From: Dactylonectria macrodidyma
Lineage: Eukaryota; Ascomycota; Sordariomycetes; Hypocreales; Nectriaceae
Direction: 5' to 3'
Length of the DNA stretch: 64,000 nucleotides
Assembly: GCA_020744425.1 (NCBI GenBank)
Contig: JAGMUV010000029.1
Span: 1 to 64,000 of the forward strand
Shown: positions 41,560-53,824 of the stretch, piece by piece
Numbering within the stretch: the stretch's first letter is position 1
Layout of the letters: every line of letters begins with the position of its first letter
The notes under the pieces: model-generated
What the model was told of the DNA's origin: nothing
What the model saw: only the letters and a program-made list of their open reading frames with translations
The model's database searches: none
Position numbers and translations under genes: made by a program

Positions 41560-44204
41560 CCCAGCCCAACGTGGTCCGTACCAGTATACCTTCCCTGACG
41601 CGTGGAAGAAACGCGTGGTCGCGTGTTAGGATTGTTGAGATCCGTTGTTTGACGGATCAATGGCTATTCCGATCCATTGGTGGCTGGGATGTGGATGTCT
41701 TCTTGTCAATAGCTTCCGCTGGTTAGCGCTAGTTTTCTTCTTCATCAAACAATACAACCTGCACATTTCAACAGGCAGCGCGTGGCGTGTCTGTGCGCCG
41801 GAGCATTACTCGATTTCAAGTTGATCCCCGTAACAAAAGCAATTTCTAGTCCTATCCTGGATAGATGCTTGTCGATCATGATGTGTGTGTCAGTTGCCGT
41901 ATTTCCCTATTTGCCTCATGGTCGTTTCGTCGGAGACTCGTCCGGCTAATCCGTGCACCCAGGACCCTTGGTAAAAGTGAGTGTCATAAGATACAGGGAT
42001 ACGCCACATTGAGATAAGGGTCCAGCAACTCCAGCAACCCCTGCGCTACAGCCACTGACTCGGTGGAGGAAGGAAGTTGCCGACTGAGACCAAGTGCGGG
42101 AGCGCTTTTGATTTGCCGCACTTACCTTAATCAGGTCTGGGTATGTCAGCATGCTCGGGAAAGCCTTGCCAGGGCAATGTAAAGGGCCCTATCAACACCT
42201 TGGGCTCGCACATCGCTTGTGGGTGGCTCCAACCCAAACTTCTGTCAGTTGCTGAATATTGAGTTGCTAACTCCGAAAGCTAGCTGACGCCACCGAGTGC
42301 CAGCCCTGCGCAGGCCAGACAACGCAAAAAATGTTATGTGATAACGGAGAAACATGCCCATTTATAGCTCAGATGAACATGATAGAAAGTACATTCTTCC
42401 AAATGGGCTTTCGATCAGCAGAAGAATTTGGCGGTAGAAATAGCTTCGGCCTTTCTGTGCTGAATTCGAGCTGTGTGTCAACTTTGGGATTCGGGTTCCT
42501 TTGCTGCTGAATTGCCAAGTAGCATACCATCTCAGCCCTGTCACCTGATGCTAAGGTGGGGCCGGCACGGTGGCATAGAGACGATGGCAACGGCACATAA
42601 CCAAAGTTGATGGCGAGGATTCTCGTCAGTGCTAGAAACACTGTCTTCGCGCCACAGTTGGTCACTGACCTAGGGCCATGCCGGCACTCAGCGACCTAAC
42701 TGCAAAATGCCGGGGAAGAAGACAGTAGCGCAAACACAGACTTCAACCCCCCTGCACGGAAAGCTCCGCCAGGGTGATGTGCCGGCCTTCCGCAAGCCAC
42801 AAAACGGCATCCGAAATGCATCATGTACGGACCACTACGTACTATGTATGTAAGGAGGGCGTCGATGACAAGTTGTGGCAACTCCAGTGCCTGCTTCCCC
42901 GCATCGGGCTCTCCAGGAATGCCAACGGAACAGTGCCACCTAAACTTAATATCAATCCACGCCCCTTTCAACTTGTGTCTTCTGAATGCTTCATCCCTAT
43001 AAAAGCGACCATAGCCCACGATATTACGATTCAGGGACGCGCCTAGAAGGTTTTCGTCTCTCGAGTGCTGACAGCGATGTCACGCTTGCGTGACGCCTGG
43101 ATATCAGCCGGCCCGTGACGTTAGGATTGGCATCTGTCACCTTCGTCCGCCGTCAACATTTGCACGGGCCAGGAGTGGACAGGTCGCTTTAGCGACAGGA
43201 AAGATCACCACCGCGTGCGATACCAATTCGCATCAGTAGCTATTCTAGCAAATAACTCGCCTGTCTACCTGTTGTGCCAGTAGCATCTTGTGTTTAATGT
43301 AATAGGCGCTGCCCAAAACATTAATGCTTTCGCGCCAAAGAAATCTGGAAATACACCAGAACCCTAGCGCTCATTGCTCTCTCTATGGCCATGGTCAGCG
43401 TTTTACTTAATTAATTATTCTTGATTTGTTCTCGACGACAGGGGCTACCAGGCTGGAGAGTGTACATTAGGTGCTGAATAGGTGCTGAATAGGTGCTGAA
43501 TTGTACGGAAGAGGACCCGACGAGATGTTATGTAAACTTGAAGGTATAGCCAGATCTACTAGGAATCGCACCCAATCTCGCGACACTCAACTGCTCCAGC
43601 CTCCAACCCTAGAGCGCTACTCCTATAATGATGTTCAACCTGAAAGTCGTTCAGCGTTCTATGTTGATCACTTCGCCCAGGTAATGATGCCACATCTGCC
43701 CTCCCCAGAATTTACTAGAAATACAAGTTGGGTCTAGCGTGGTGCCAAACACTACGCGACTCCACAGGCAATGTCCGTGCCAAGTCCAGACTAGTCTTCG
43801 GCAAGGCCGTGCTCTGTGAGAGCTTGCCAGAAGCTCTCGAAGCTTTCTTGCCAGCGTCGTCTTCAGGTATCGAAGCCTCCTGTACTGCTAATGGTGGGAG
43901 ATTTTCAGGCAGGGGGGAGGAAGGCTTGAATTCCAGCCAATCTGTGCAAAAGCTGGGGCTGCTTGCGGGCGTCACGGCGTACTTAAGTTAGTGGTGTCTC
44001 ACTAGATCTGTATGAGGGCTAGACTTCAGCTCCTGTGGCTTAAGCTATTGACTGGCGGCTGATGATACACCAACACAGTGGGCAAGGATACCTATCTTGA
44101 TCAATATCGTCCTGAATTTAAATGGTGATGCCTCTTCTGCATGTAACCAGAGTCTGACTAAAATTATCATCATTCTAAGTTGACAACCCAATATTTTGTT
44201 CACG
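41560..44204. other. No gene recognised
   Basis: 2.6 kb with short overlapping ORFs on both strands and no domain signature. It contains an 11-bp tandem repeat at 43469-43501. Confidence 0.45.
43469..43501. repeat. Three tandem copies of an 11-bp unit
   Basis: AGGTGCTGAAT is repeated three times without change. Confidence 0.9.
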
Positions 44205-45876
44205 ATGATCACACTCCTCTCTCCCAATTTTGTCCTCCAAGAGGTGACCGAAGATGACCTTGCTCTTGCTTCGCTGGCCTGGGGCTTCACGATCGGCTTT
44301 GGATGGCTCACCACCTGGACGGCCGTGAAGCAAACAAAACGTATTTACGAGAGACGCGGCCTTCTCGTATTCCGCAATGCCTATGTCTGGATGATTTGGC
44401 TCGAGATTCTTGTATGCCTCATCTTCAGCATTATCTGTTGGTTGCACTTAAAAGGCATAATTCCCCCAAGGTAAGCGTTGATCCCCTGTGTGTGAGACGA
44501 TTCCTCATCGCACAGCCCACGTTTCGTATCGGTGCAAACACATCGAACATATCTGGATAGTCAAGGTAACGCTGTAAATGCTGACCGTGCTGGTAATCGA
44601 ATATGGCGGCGTGGCAATCGACACCTGTTAGTGCGGCAGTTGAAAGTGTGAGGAGGGATCTCTTGGTGATGTAACGTTTGAAGAAAGTACTGATTACTGA
44701 ATCTTTTAGTTTCGCATTCTTCTTTTGCATTCGTAAGCAGTCCATAATCACCCTAAGTCGCCAAGAATAAGATAATAACCTTCATAGTTACAACATGGGC
44801 ACTTTAAGTAAGTGTGCTCTACCTACCCCTCTGGAGTTTATTAATGATTCTAACCATTTTAGGTTCAATTTCTTCTCCAAATTATCATTAATCGTTGCTC
44901 CATCCTTCTCACAGATCCGATAACAGGATACCGTCTAAAAGTTGGTGTTGCAGTCTTAATCATAGCCGTTAATATCTCAGTCTATAATATTTGGATCCCC
45001 GCCCGTCTCCAGATCTCAGAAAGATATGTCTGGATCAACGAGTGGTGGGACCGTGTCGAGAAGGTTATCTACCTTCTTGTCGACGGAGCACTCAATTTCT
45101 ATTTCATTCGCATTGTTTAACAGAACCTAGTAGTACATGGCTTAACCAAGTATAAGGGTCTGGTTAAGTTCAATATGTGTATCGTCGGATTCTCGCTCAG
45201 CATGGATGTCCTTATTATCTCTATGATGAGCTTGCATAACACGTTTGTGTAAGTCAACTCCATTATATTACCCTGCATCGCATGAACTGACAAATTTTCG
45301 CGATGAGGAAAAGCGGAATAGACAATGGGAGGCATTGCTAACTATAAATTCAGTTATATGCAGTTTCATCCCTTCGCCTACATGGTCAAGCTCAAAATCG
45401 AGATGTCAATGGCAGACTTGATAGGGAAAATTGCCAGATAACGAGATTGTGGTGTCATATCTGACGGCACTTTTGGCGACCTCGAGACAGCGCGACAGAG
45501 CACCGTTCTAAGTAAAGGCCTCACATCCACGTATACTAGGACAAGAGTCTCCACGGATGGAATTCGTACTGCCCACGGAGTTGATGCAGTATCTATCGAG
45601 CTGCAGGAAGGACCAGATGGGTCAGCTGCCTTCAATGGCCGGTCAAAGACGAACAGGGATACGGGGTTTCTTAGCCAATCTTCATCTCCAAGTTTGCAAG
45701 TGGGCGTGGCTATTTATACCACGGAAAACAATCGCATCGACGTCGACGCTGCGACAAGCAATAATGGGGAAAGCACATGTAGTGTTACAGATAGCTTCGA
45801 CGAGAACGGATCGGCAAGGAAGGATAACGATGACGAAAGACGGCTGAGGTACAAGCAGATGGAAGATAAGAAGTAA
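44205..45876 (+). pseudogene. Fungal multi-span membrane protein, three TAA codons
   Basis: ATG at 44205 (MITLLSPNFVLQEVTEDDLA), helices WGFTIGFGWLTTWTAV and YVWMIWLEILVCLIFSIICW, then an intron from 44471. A short exon before 44808 ends TTWAL then TAA (44805-44807, Gln expected) at a GTAAGT donor. The next exon, 44863-45248, reads VQFLLQIIINRCSILL, TDPITGYRLKVGVAVLII and WIPARLQISERYVWINEWW. TAA at 45118-45120 interrupts it. The intron 45249-45353 leads to YMQFHPFAYMVKLKIEMSMA. TAA at 45439-45441 interrupts a soluble tail that is open to 45874-45876. I know this type only as an uncharacterised ascomycete integral membrane protein. All three lesions are TAA with the frame otherwise preserved. 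Confidence 0.6.
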
Positions 45877-46000
45877 TTAAATGATGATGTGGACAAGCGC
45901 GGATCGTCTTCTTCCAGACCCCGCGAGCCGATACTGTTGTAATCGTGCTGCAGCCAAGTTGACAAGTGGTATGTCGAGCACGGGTGAAAGGGCTCGGCAA

Positions 46001-46063
46001 AGCCGTCGTCCCAGTCCGAGGAGCCGTCGTTCGAGTCCGAGGAGCCGTCGTTCGAGTCCGAGC
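46001..46063. repeat. 21-bp minisatellite, three copies
   Basis: The unit AGCCGTCGTTCGAGTCCGAGG occurs at 46001-46021 (two changes), 46022-46042 and 46043-46063 (one change), encoding SRRSSPR-type repeats in one frame. Confidence 0.85.
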
Positions 46064-46248
46064 AGCCTTCCTCTAGATCCGATTCTTAGGACATTTGCTG
46101 TGTGAAGCTTTAACAACTTGAGGTTTCGGTCACGTGTACTCTCCATAATTGCAGCCGCCCTTATGAGCAGTATTCCTCGTCTGTTGGGGTCTTGGGCTAT
46201 AAGATTAACACTACCTTACTGGGACCTTGCAGCTCAGAGCACTAACAT

Positions 46249-47004
46249 TTAGGCAATCTTACTGGGATCGCTACTGAATTTCAGTTTAGCTCTCCCCCTC
46301 CTACTATCAATAACCGAGAGAAAGGCTATAGAGTAGCTTATCGCGTCGCCTATTGGCCTCGCCCTGTCAGTTGTGATGATATCTGTGTTCAAATCACATA
46401 TGAAGACCGTGAGGTATATTTGCTTCGTATTGGTTTGCATTCTAATAAGCCACTGGCCAGGTTTACCTAGGACGCGGCCTATAATTTCATATATAGTTGG
46501 CGTCGAAAGATTTGCCCGGTTTACTATAACCTTATACGCACCGAATAAGATCACGATCTCTGTCTCGCTATAGATATCAATCACCCCAGCCAACGTCTCT
46601 AACAGCTTGGCGTATGACATCTTTTGACTTGTCTTGGACGGAATTCCGGATAGCTTTAGCTTGCGAAATAGCTCAATGATATCATTTTGAGACTGTGGGA
46701 TGCTGAGATTCTATAACTCCTCCTTCACAGGCCACCCCTTCATAAAAGTGCTGAGTTCGCTCTCTACCTGGGAACTCGCTTTGTGTTTGCGTTGCTCTAG
46801 AGTCGCAGCACTGGCCAATCCAAAGCGATAATTACTTTGTGCTATGATGAAGATATGATAAGTATGCAACGGCATCTGGGCCTCATTGTGGAATGATTGC
46901 ATTGTGTTCGTTGAACCAGGCAAGGATGGTAAGCGTATTACGTTCCTGGATCCTGTCGATGCTCGATGATCTGTTGTTATGTCACGCAGGGATGCTGAGT
47001 GCAC
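46249..47004 (-). pseudogene. Hypothetical protein relic with one TAG
   Basis: Two frames in register (47004-46711 and on to 46249) are separated by TAG at 46711-46713. They read GWPVKEEL, stop, NLSIPQSQNDIIELFRKLKL, then YAKLLETLAGVIDIYSETEI and IIGRVLGKPGQWLIRMQ. The sequence is protein-like and open on both sides. There is no ATG at the 5' side. I do not recognise the family. Confidence 0.35.
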
Positions 47005-48674
47005 TTAATAAAAGGTAGTTCTTATTATAGTGATTATCTTGCAGTCGATAGACCTTTAAGACCTTATATCTTTGAGTGGTCCCTTCTAGGACTTGAGTCC
47101 TAGGAAGTCCCTACGATCTAAGTTCAGGACTTCAAACCTTAACTTTAATCCTGAAGTTGAGGGGGAATCATCAGTTCTTCTAACATGATCTCCTGGCGTT
47201 TCTCTCAAGTCTCTCGAGGAGATCACAAAGCAATCCGAAGGGAAATGGCATGTTGAAAAATATGGTAACGAGAGGAGTGAAGGGGTAAGCACTAGCTCTC
47301 ACAGCGTGCACGAACGTGGAGGGTATTAGGGAGCTTTATGGATATCTGGCTTTCATTTAGGAGTCAGTCAGCATACTTATATAGCTAGTCCAGGCAGACT
47401 ACTCGTTGATGATTCGTAGGACCCTCACCGGGGAACCCAGCTTGTTTGTGCTATCTATCCTAGCCACTAACAGTAGGCACTACGAGGACTCATGACGCTG
47501 TGGAACGAGGGAGAACGTAGTGGTAGGGATGTTGGGCAATGGATGACTCGGGCAACACCGGAATGAGGATAACCAACTCGGGAACTAAGGCCATCTCACC
47601 AGCATAAAGTCCTTTCGAATGGCTTATTGCTTCCTCCTGTATACTCAATCAATCTCAGTAACGACATTACCTCCAGCCCCTGAACGAGTCGGCGCAGCAA
47701 GCATGCAAAATCCCAATACGTAGCCTACCTTGCAACACTAACAGGTACCAATTTCAGTCCCAGGAGGACCCAGCATCAGGCCATAGGACTAAAAATAGGC
47801 CTCACTCAAAAATGGAAAGGCGGCCAGACCTATGTACATACACTCGAGATGTATTCAGCTTCATCCAAGGTTCAGACCCATTCTAAGGTCATGGTCAGAT
47901 CTCGGCCCTAAATTGGGTCTTAGAAAGGGAGCAGGCCGAAACTATCGACAAAACCCCACCTAGGAAATTTCGCTGGAGGGGTCTACTCGAGGACCTCGAA
48001 AAATCCCCGCTGGTAAGCAGCGGAAGTCCAAAACAGAATGGAATCATTCAAATTAGGCGGTTTGGAGAGTAAATGTTCAACAGATATCCGCGTTTGAATG
48101 TTGACAACTGGCTAGGACAATAACGGGAGGAGAGAAACGGATCCTAAACGCCAAAATACTGTTTTCTTACTCGAGTCTGTTCCTGGGAACACCAAGAATC
48201 TTGTTCTAGAATTGGCGTACAGCTCGAAGCATTCACGATTCCGTGAACCACGTGCACGCCATTCGGTGACAAGATCTGTTTTCTTTATTGTCGGTGGTCC
48301 CAGGACCAGCGCAATCATGCTCTCCCTCGCATTAGTGGTCCTGGTTAAGGGAGAGAACCAGAAGGATTAGCAGGATGATCAAAATCGTCTTGGCCTCAAA
48401 GCCGCCAACGTTAACCCTAAGGTATCCCGCTTAAGTTCCGGTCGTTAGAAGCCTTATTATCCCCCACGGGGACACGGCAACCACACATCCGATAACGTGC
48501 GAGAGAAACACTAAAAGGTTCACAACTGGAATCGCTCCATTTGTTATTGAGTGGCCTGCTGAAAATGTTAAGGAAATTCAATAAAAATGAGTCCCTAGGG
48601 ATCCTAAGCTCTAGGGAGTATGCTGTTTCTGTAGGTTCACGGATGTCATCGCAGCTAAGAACATTGATCTCTTT
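47005..48674. other. No gene recognised
   Basis: 1.7 kb with only short ORFs. On the minus strand the frame of the SRR1-like gene continues readable past its stop (KEINVLSCDDIREPTETAYS) to about 48400, which could be a read-through relic or chance. Confidence 0.4.
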
Positions 48675-49930
48675 TCACCTCGAGGAAGCCCTGACAGCAT
48701 CTTCTCCTCTTGTCCTGGTGAATATCTTCAACTTGTCTAACCCCTTCATCACCTCGACTTCCACAGACGAAGTTGGGAAGTCCCAGTGCTCATAACCCCG
48801 CCACATCTGCCTCGTCCGGGGTGACTCTCCATCTGCAAACGGTTTACTGCAAGCGTCAGGCAATGAAACTTGCGTCCAGCTTCTTACTAGGCTGACCCGG
48901 GGGCTCTTATTCGATAGGAAGACACTTACTTGAAGCGGTTGAAAGCTGAACGATTGTCACCCACGGTGATGAATGCAGCGGGCCGAGCAAGATCGGCAAC
49001 GATTTGCTTCACAGGCGCAGCGACCCAGGCGGAGAACACGATAGATTCATCATCAACTTCCGCAAAGCCTCCGCCCCCGAAGTTCCCTACGATCTCGAAC
49101 CCCTTTTCTCTCAAAAACTCCTTCGTATTATCCGTATACTGGGGATCCTGGGCAAGCAGTCGAATCGCCTTGCCGTCGTGGCGACGGATTTCCTCTGCCA
49201 TGGTCAATGCCGCCGCGTGCTGTATCATTTCTGCGTGTACGTCAGCGCCATCCGATTCGAGGTCCAGCTGCTTAGCTGCTTGGTGCGGCAAGATCGTCAC
49301 TTCGGGGGGTCTGCGCGCCATATCGCCGAGCCCGAAGCAGACGATCTTGGTCACTTTACGGGCGGCCAGGAGCTTCCTGAGTCGCGACTTGAAGGACTCG
49401 CAAGTGATACTCCCGTTCCAGAGCTGCCTCTTAGTCTCGAAAAGCCTTGTCCAGTCTTCGATGTTGCCGCGGAAGTCACGTGTTAACTGGTTTCTCCAGC
49501 CTACAAGATAGGAGCAGTAGTACGTTTCGCTGGAGCCGTCAGGCTTCGATGCAACGAGTTTCCAGTACTCTTGGTACTCGACGAATGGTTTCCTGGGAAT
49601 TAGCGGAGCAGGTCAGCTCCAAAGTTCGTACTGTGTCGAGTTGAAATAGTACTACCAGATTGGCTTTTCTGCCCCGAACAAGGGGTTTTTCACTTGCACT
49701 TGCTTGCCATCAATACACTGGATGGTAAATTTGTCGAGGGTGGCGGACTGTTCGAGTTGTCGTTCGATGTCTACTAGGTCACTCTTTGTCCAGAACTTGG
49801 TTCCTGAATCGTACAAGTCGGCCACACGTTGGCTACTTATTCTCCACGGTGTGCAGCCATAGTCGAGCAGTGGCACCGAGGGGCTAGCTTGATCCTGTTG
49901 TCCGGGCTCGACCGCCTCCGAGGGCGACAT
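48675..49930 (-). CDS. SRR1-domain protein, one homopolymer frameshift
   Basis: ATG at 49928-49930 (MSPSEAVEPGQQDQASPSVP). Exon 1 is 49656-49930, intron 49595-49655 (GTAGTA...CTAATTCCCAG), exon 2 48930-49594, intron 48846-48929 (GTAAGT...CTGACGCTTGCAG), exon 3 48675-48845. The SRR1 signature KIVCFGLGDMARRPPE is followed by QHAAALTMAEEIRR and LLAQDPQYTDNTKEFL; MWRGYEHWDFP lies near the C-terminus. SRR1 proteins are linked to circadian signalling in plants and haem metabolism or stress in others, with an unclear biochemical role. A run of five A (minus strand, about 49559-49563) shifts the frame; six would restore it, so this may be a sequence error. Confidence 0.65.
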
Positions 49931-50329
49931 GACGCACAGTGTTTAGAGGGACTGGAACAATCTACGAAATACTGAGTCAGCCAAATAAGTGAAAGATCAA
50001 GAGAAGCGATTGATTGCAGAGGGGTGAAATCCCCTCGCTGCTTTGTAAACAACCGCGCAGTCATCCAATAACGTACATGATAAGCCGGCTCCAGAGGCCC
50101 ACTCAAGGTGAGACAGGCATCTACGCATGTCTTGATGTGATGCCTGGACGTAGAGTGGGGACCCACAACACCGTCACCCCACATCACCGTCTCCCCCGCT
50201 CCGTCCTACATGCATCACAACCCTCCCTTGTAACTCAGCTATTGCATAGCCATTTGAAGCCCAAATCGACTAATTTTTTAGACATACTATCTACGATGAA
50301 CGATTTTCCTTTACGCTTGTATGAGAACG
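49931..50329. other. SRR1 upstream region and LINE 5' truncation point
   Basis: No gene. The LINE-like frame becomes readable near 50330. Confidence 0.4.
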
Positions 50330-51119
50330 GAACAGAACCCGTTTTCTGCGGAGCTGGCAGCGATGGCATACGCATTGAGGCACTTACCTGACCTGAGATA
50401 CCGAAGCGTGGCACTGTTGACGAGCAACAAGGCTGCCGTGCTCACGATCCGAAATCCTCGCCAACAATCTGGTTAAGAGTATGTTGGATGCATATACGAC
50501 TCCATCGATGCGCTGAAGGCCAATGGAAATGCGATAGCTGTCATATAGATGCCCACCAGTGCTGAACACAAGCTCCTGAAGACTGCTAAAGAAGAGGCGC
50601 GGAGTGCAACCCGAGATGGTGCCATCCCGACTCTAAAAGTTTCCCAGAATGCGATCGACGATCCTCAACATGGCTCGTTTGAGCCAGTGCACTAACAAAC
50701 ACCTGCCGGATAACGTCGGAAAGTTTTCGAAGAGAGTCGATACTGCACTGCCCGGCAAACACACGCGACAACTATATGACTACTTGTCATGGAGAGAAGC
50801 CAGTGTGCTGGCAGAGCTTAGGACAGGCATGGCCAGACTGAATGGATACCTCTTTCGGATCACAGCAGCATCATCGCAACAATGCGCATGTGGACAAGCG
50901 ACAGAGATAGTTGAGCATTTTCTCTTTCGATGCAGAAAATGGACGGCATACCGAGCCAAAATGTTACAGTGCACCGAGACACAAAGAGGAAATCTCTCGT
51001 TCTTCCTGGGAGGAAAATCACCATCAGACGATGCAAAATGGACGCCAAATATGGGCGCAGTTCGCGCGACTATACGATTTGCGATAGCCACAGGTCGACT
51101 CGACAACACGCAACGTTGA
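50330..51119 (+). mobile_element. LINE (Tad-type) ORF2 fragment: RNase H and C-terminal zinc knuckle
   Basis: The plus strand reads NPFSAELAAMAYALRHLPDL, KAAVLTIRNPRQQSG, then TAA at 50474-50476 (Gln expected), YVGCIYDSIDALKANGNAI, then TAG at 50546-50548 (Trp expected) and MPTSAEHKLLKTAKEEARSA, which is the RNase H domain of fungal non-LTR elements. After a frameshift near 50640 comes ALPGKHTRQLYDYLSWREA, LRTGMARLNGYLFRI and CACGQATEIVEHFLFRC, the usual C-terminal block. It ends at TGA 51117-51119. This is a 5'-truncated, mutated copy. Confidence 0.75.
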
Positions 51120-51355
51120 AGACAGATTGCGAAACCTTAACTGGCAGCGGTTCGGACTTTGCATGGCCTGAGAAGGATGTCAGAGGGAGGAACCCGCTGA
51201 GGCCACAAACGCCCAGATTTTCAGAGATGGAGAGCAACATGATTGTACAAAGACATCTGATTCTTCCCCGTCCTCAACGGTCACAAGATTTGGAGATGTC
51301 GCATATTTCATTTTGCGAGATAATGAATAATGAACTACTGCTGTCGAAACAATAT

Positions 51356-51770
51356 TCAACATGTTCTCTCTCCACCTCTAATCCCCACCTGACCGTCCAG
51401 CACACAATCTCTCACACCCTCCTGCATACACACTTACAGACAGGGGTGAGTCCACCGCAGTAGGATTCCGAGCAAGTAAAAAGTTACAGTCGCCATATTG
51501 CTTGCAGCACTGTGATATGCAACCCTCTTTTATGGTAATTGCGCTAATTCCTCGCTATTAGCTGAACAGAGAAAGATCTGACTTACGCTTGGTACAAGCC
51601 CGCTTCTCCTGCAAACCACGTATGTTAGCTAAAGTTTATATGTGTAATATGCCTTGGAGCGAGAAGAGGGGAAGAATTAGGGACGTCTGGCATACGAGGC
51701 TTTCGACTTCATCAGTCGGCGCCGCAGCAGCTAGGGCCACGAGCAGAGTTGCTACGGCGAAGAAGCGCAT
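51356..51770 (-). CDS. Small cysteine-rich secreted protein with Kex2-like site
   Basis: ATG at 51768-51770 opens MRFFAVATLLVALAAAAPTD, a signal peptide. Exons are 51696-51770, 51587-51608 and from 51527. Introns are 51609-51695 (GTATGC...TTTGCAG) and 51528-51586 (GTAAGT, GCTAAT, AAAAG). The mature part begins EKRACTKQGCISQCCKQYGD, with a KR dibasic site and a C-x4-C-x3-CC-x5-C spacing like small knottin or defensin-like peptides. The 3' end is open to two readings: TAG at 51378-51380 (seven Cys), or a third intron (GTAAGTG...TCAG) leading to ERTC and TGA at 51356-51358 (six Cys). An even count favours the second. Function unknown. Confidence 0.55.
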
Positions 51771-52077
51771 ACTGTCAGGTGTATACTGGACGTGAAGTGG
51801 TTTGTCCTGTTTTGGTTTAGTGTTTTACTTAATGCAAATTAATATCAGACAATGAGGTTACTCAAGCAAGTTAAGGATATCATAGACATTTTATATATGT
51901 GTTGCTACTTGCCAGCGGGGCACGAGAGCGGGGTACGGGTAAACTGTGCGTCTTTCAGACATCTAGATACGGTACTATCCTAGATCTGGACGGTTCTTCC
52001 TATCTTAATTGGTACGGATGTAGCTTTCTAATGTTCGGTATTACAAATTAAGCCGCGCTTACGGGAGCCCAGAGGTT

Positions 52078-52768
52078 CACGGGAGCCCAGAGGTTCCCGG
52101 ACCCGCGAATCTAATATCAAGTTTGATGGATCATCACCACAGATTGCCGCACAGCTTGATTCATCGTCTGGAGGATGGATGGCTCCGCTTCCATACAGCC
52201 TGTCGCTGCTGCGGTCCGGTCGCTTGTACTTCTTCCGCAGCCGGTGTGTTTCTCGAGAGCGACGTTGATGGCATCTTCAAGTTGATGGCCTTCCTCTTCA
52301 TATTGGGCCCCTAGCTCATTCGCAGCTGCTCGCAGGAGTCTGGGAGGCTGATTCAAGAACCCTGTTGTTCGGAATTTCTGATATTGAATGGATTTTCCAA
52401 AGTCGTACTGGAACACCCCACCCTCGCCGTCACGGGGTGCGCTGACCGCAATGTCACCCAGACGAGTATCGTGTTTCGCACTTGTGCACCGCCGCCGATT
52501 CCGACCATCAGACCAAATCTGACATTGGGAAAGCTGTTCAACATATCTCCTGCGACGCTTGCTGCAGTGGCTATGCCGTACTCCCGTCGGGCAAGACGGC
52601 GATGACAACATTGTGGTTCCCGACTTTACCCAGTGTATAAACGTTGTTATCATTGCGGGATGCATATTCGGGTTGGCCGTGCTTTTCGTCGAGAAAAGCT
52701 CGCGCGGCAACATACTCGGTCCTTATGGCGCAGATCCAACCGACAATGTAGTTGTTAGGATCGGACAT
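52078..52768 (-). pseudogene. Nucleoside-phosphorylase-type NLR N-terminal domain, relic
   Basis: ATG at 52766-52768 ([20 protein letters not shown]). Next come [20 protein letters not shown], a frameshift, [20 protein letters not shown], a frameshift, [31 protein letters not shown] and [19 protein letters not shown]. In a third frame follow RLRKKYKRPD, HPPDDESSCAAICGDDPSNL. This is the PNP_UDP domain that starts many fungal NLRs ahead of NACHT/NB-ARC and repeats. Only the N-terminal domain remains, with at least three frameshifts. The substrate role in fungi is not established; the architecture suggests non-self recognition. Confidence 0.75.
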
Positions 52769-53824
52769 GTCCGCGTGCAGAATGGTACAGACGCGGGGTA
52801 GGACGTGAGGCACGGAGGGCTTAGGTCGGTTCGGTCGCAGAGGTTCCAGGCATATCGTTTGTCTCAACTCGGGCAGGCGGAAGGGTTGGACAAGGCAGTA
52901 GAGTGCGAATTTGCGGACAGCAATAATCGCCAGCGGCAGGACCAAGGTGGATGGCCCAAATGCCTCCAATCGCAGAGTTCAGTGGAATTTCCGGATCCAC
53001 GGTAGGTTCAATGATGGAGAGTGAACCCCGAGAGACATGATGGTGAAAAATGGCATTGCTCATACAACACAGCTGTAGGGTAGTTGGGCAGAAAGAATAG
53101 TTAGGTAGATGAGGCGAACCAGCCCTCCTCGGCTGCGAGCGCCAACTTGCAGTTGATAAGCACCTCTCGCCCAATTATATATCACCTCATGCGCCACACA
53201 TTGCAAGGCCACACGAGCTTCACCAATCATGCTTGACAGTTGGCTTGTGGACCAAGGGACTTCGCGCCGCTTGCGAGAAACATGACACGGCGGGACCACT
53301 CAATCTGATGTCCAACCAGGTCACATTGGGCGCAACTCTAGCTCCTGCCTCTTAAGGTTAAGGAGGTCTAGCTTTTCCTAGCTTCTTAATACAGTCTAAC
53401 CCAGTGAGGCCTTAGCAAGCCCTCCCCGATTCAGTCCCAATAGACCACCTAATATAGTCCAATTCAACAACTCTAACCTTACTACAACCTTGCAGCCCTA
53501 GTAAGCTAAGAAGCGATATTATAAAGGCCTGGCCCTAAGACCTAGGGCTAGAACTCTATATAAGGGACCTACTTAAGGATGATATAGCGACCTAGCTACG
53601 ACCTCTCCTAGCTTAAGATACTTTAATCTACCGAATCTCTCTCGCTAAACAAGCCCAGGGTCTTCCCCTTGCATTTTGAACCTATTCTTACAATTAAGGA
53701 GTTTACTCAATCTCTAACAGAGATTTACTTCAGTCTTCAATGACTCTTTAATCAAAATTAAATACATTCGTAAACTATGCATCTGTCCAAGAATAATAAT
53801 GTCGACCTGAGAATTCCTGATATC
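52769..53824. other. No gene recognised; CTAG-rich decayed DNA
   Basis: 53340-53700 is rich in CTAG, CCTA and TTAAG words and has no open frame, consistent with an old mutated repeat. It ends at the ATATC duplication (53820-53824) of the solo LTR. Confidence 0.45.
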
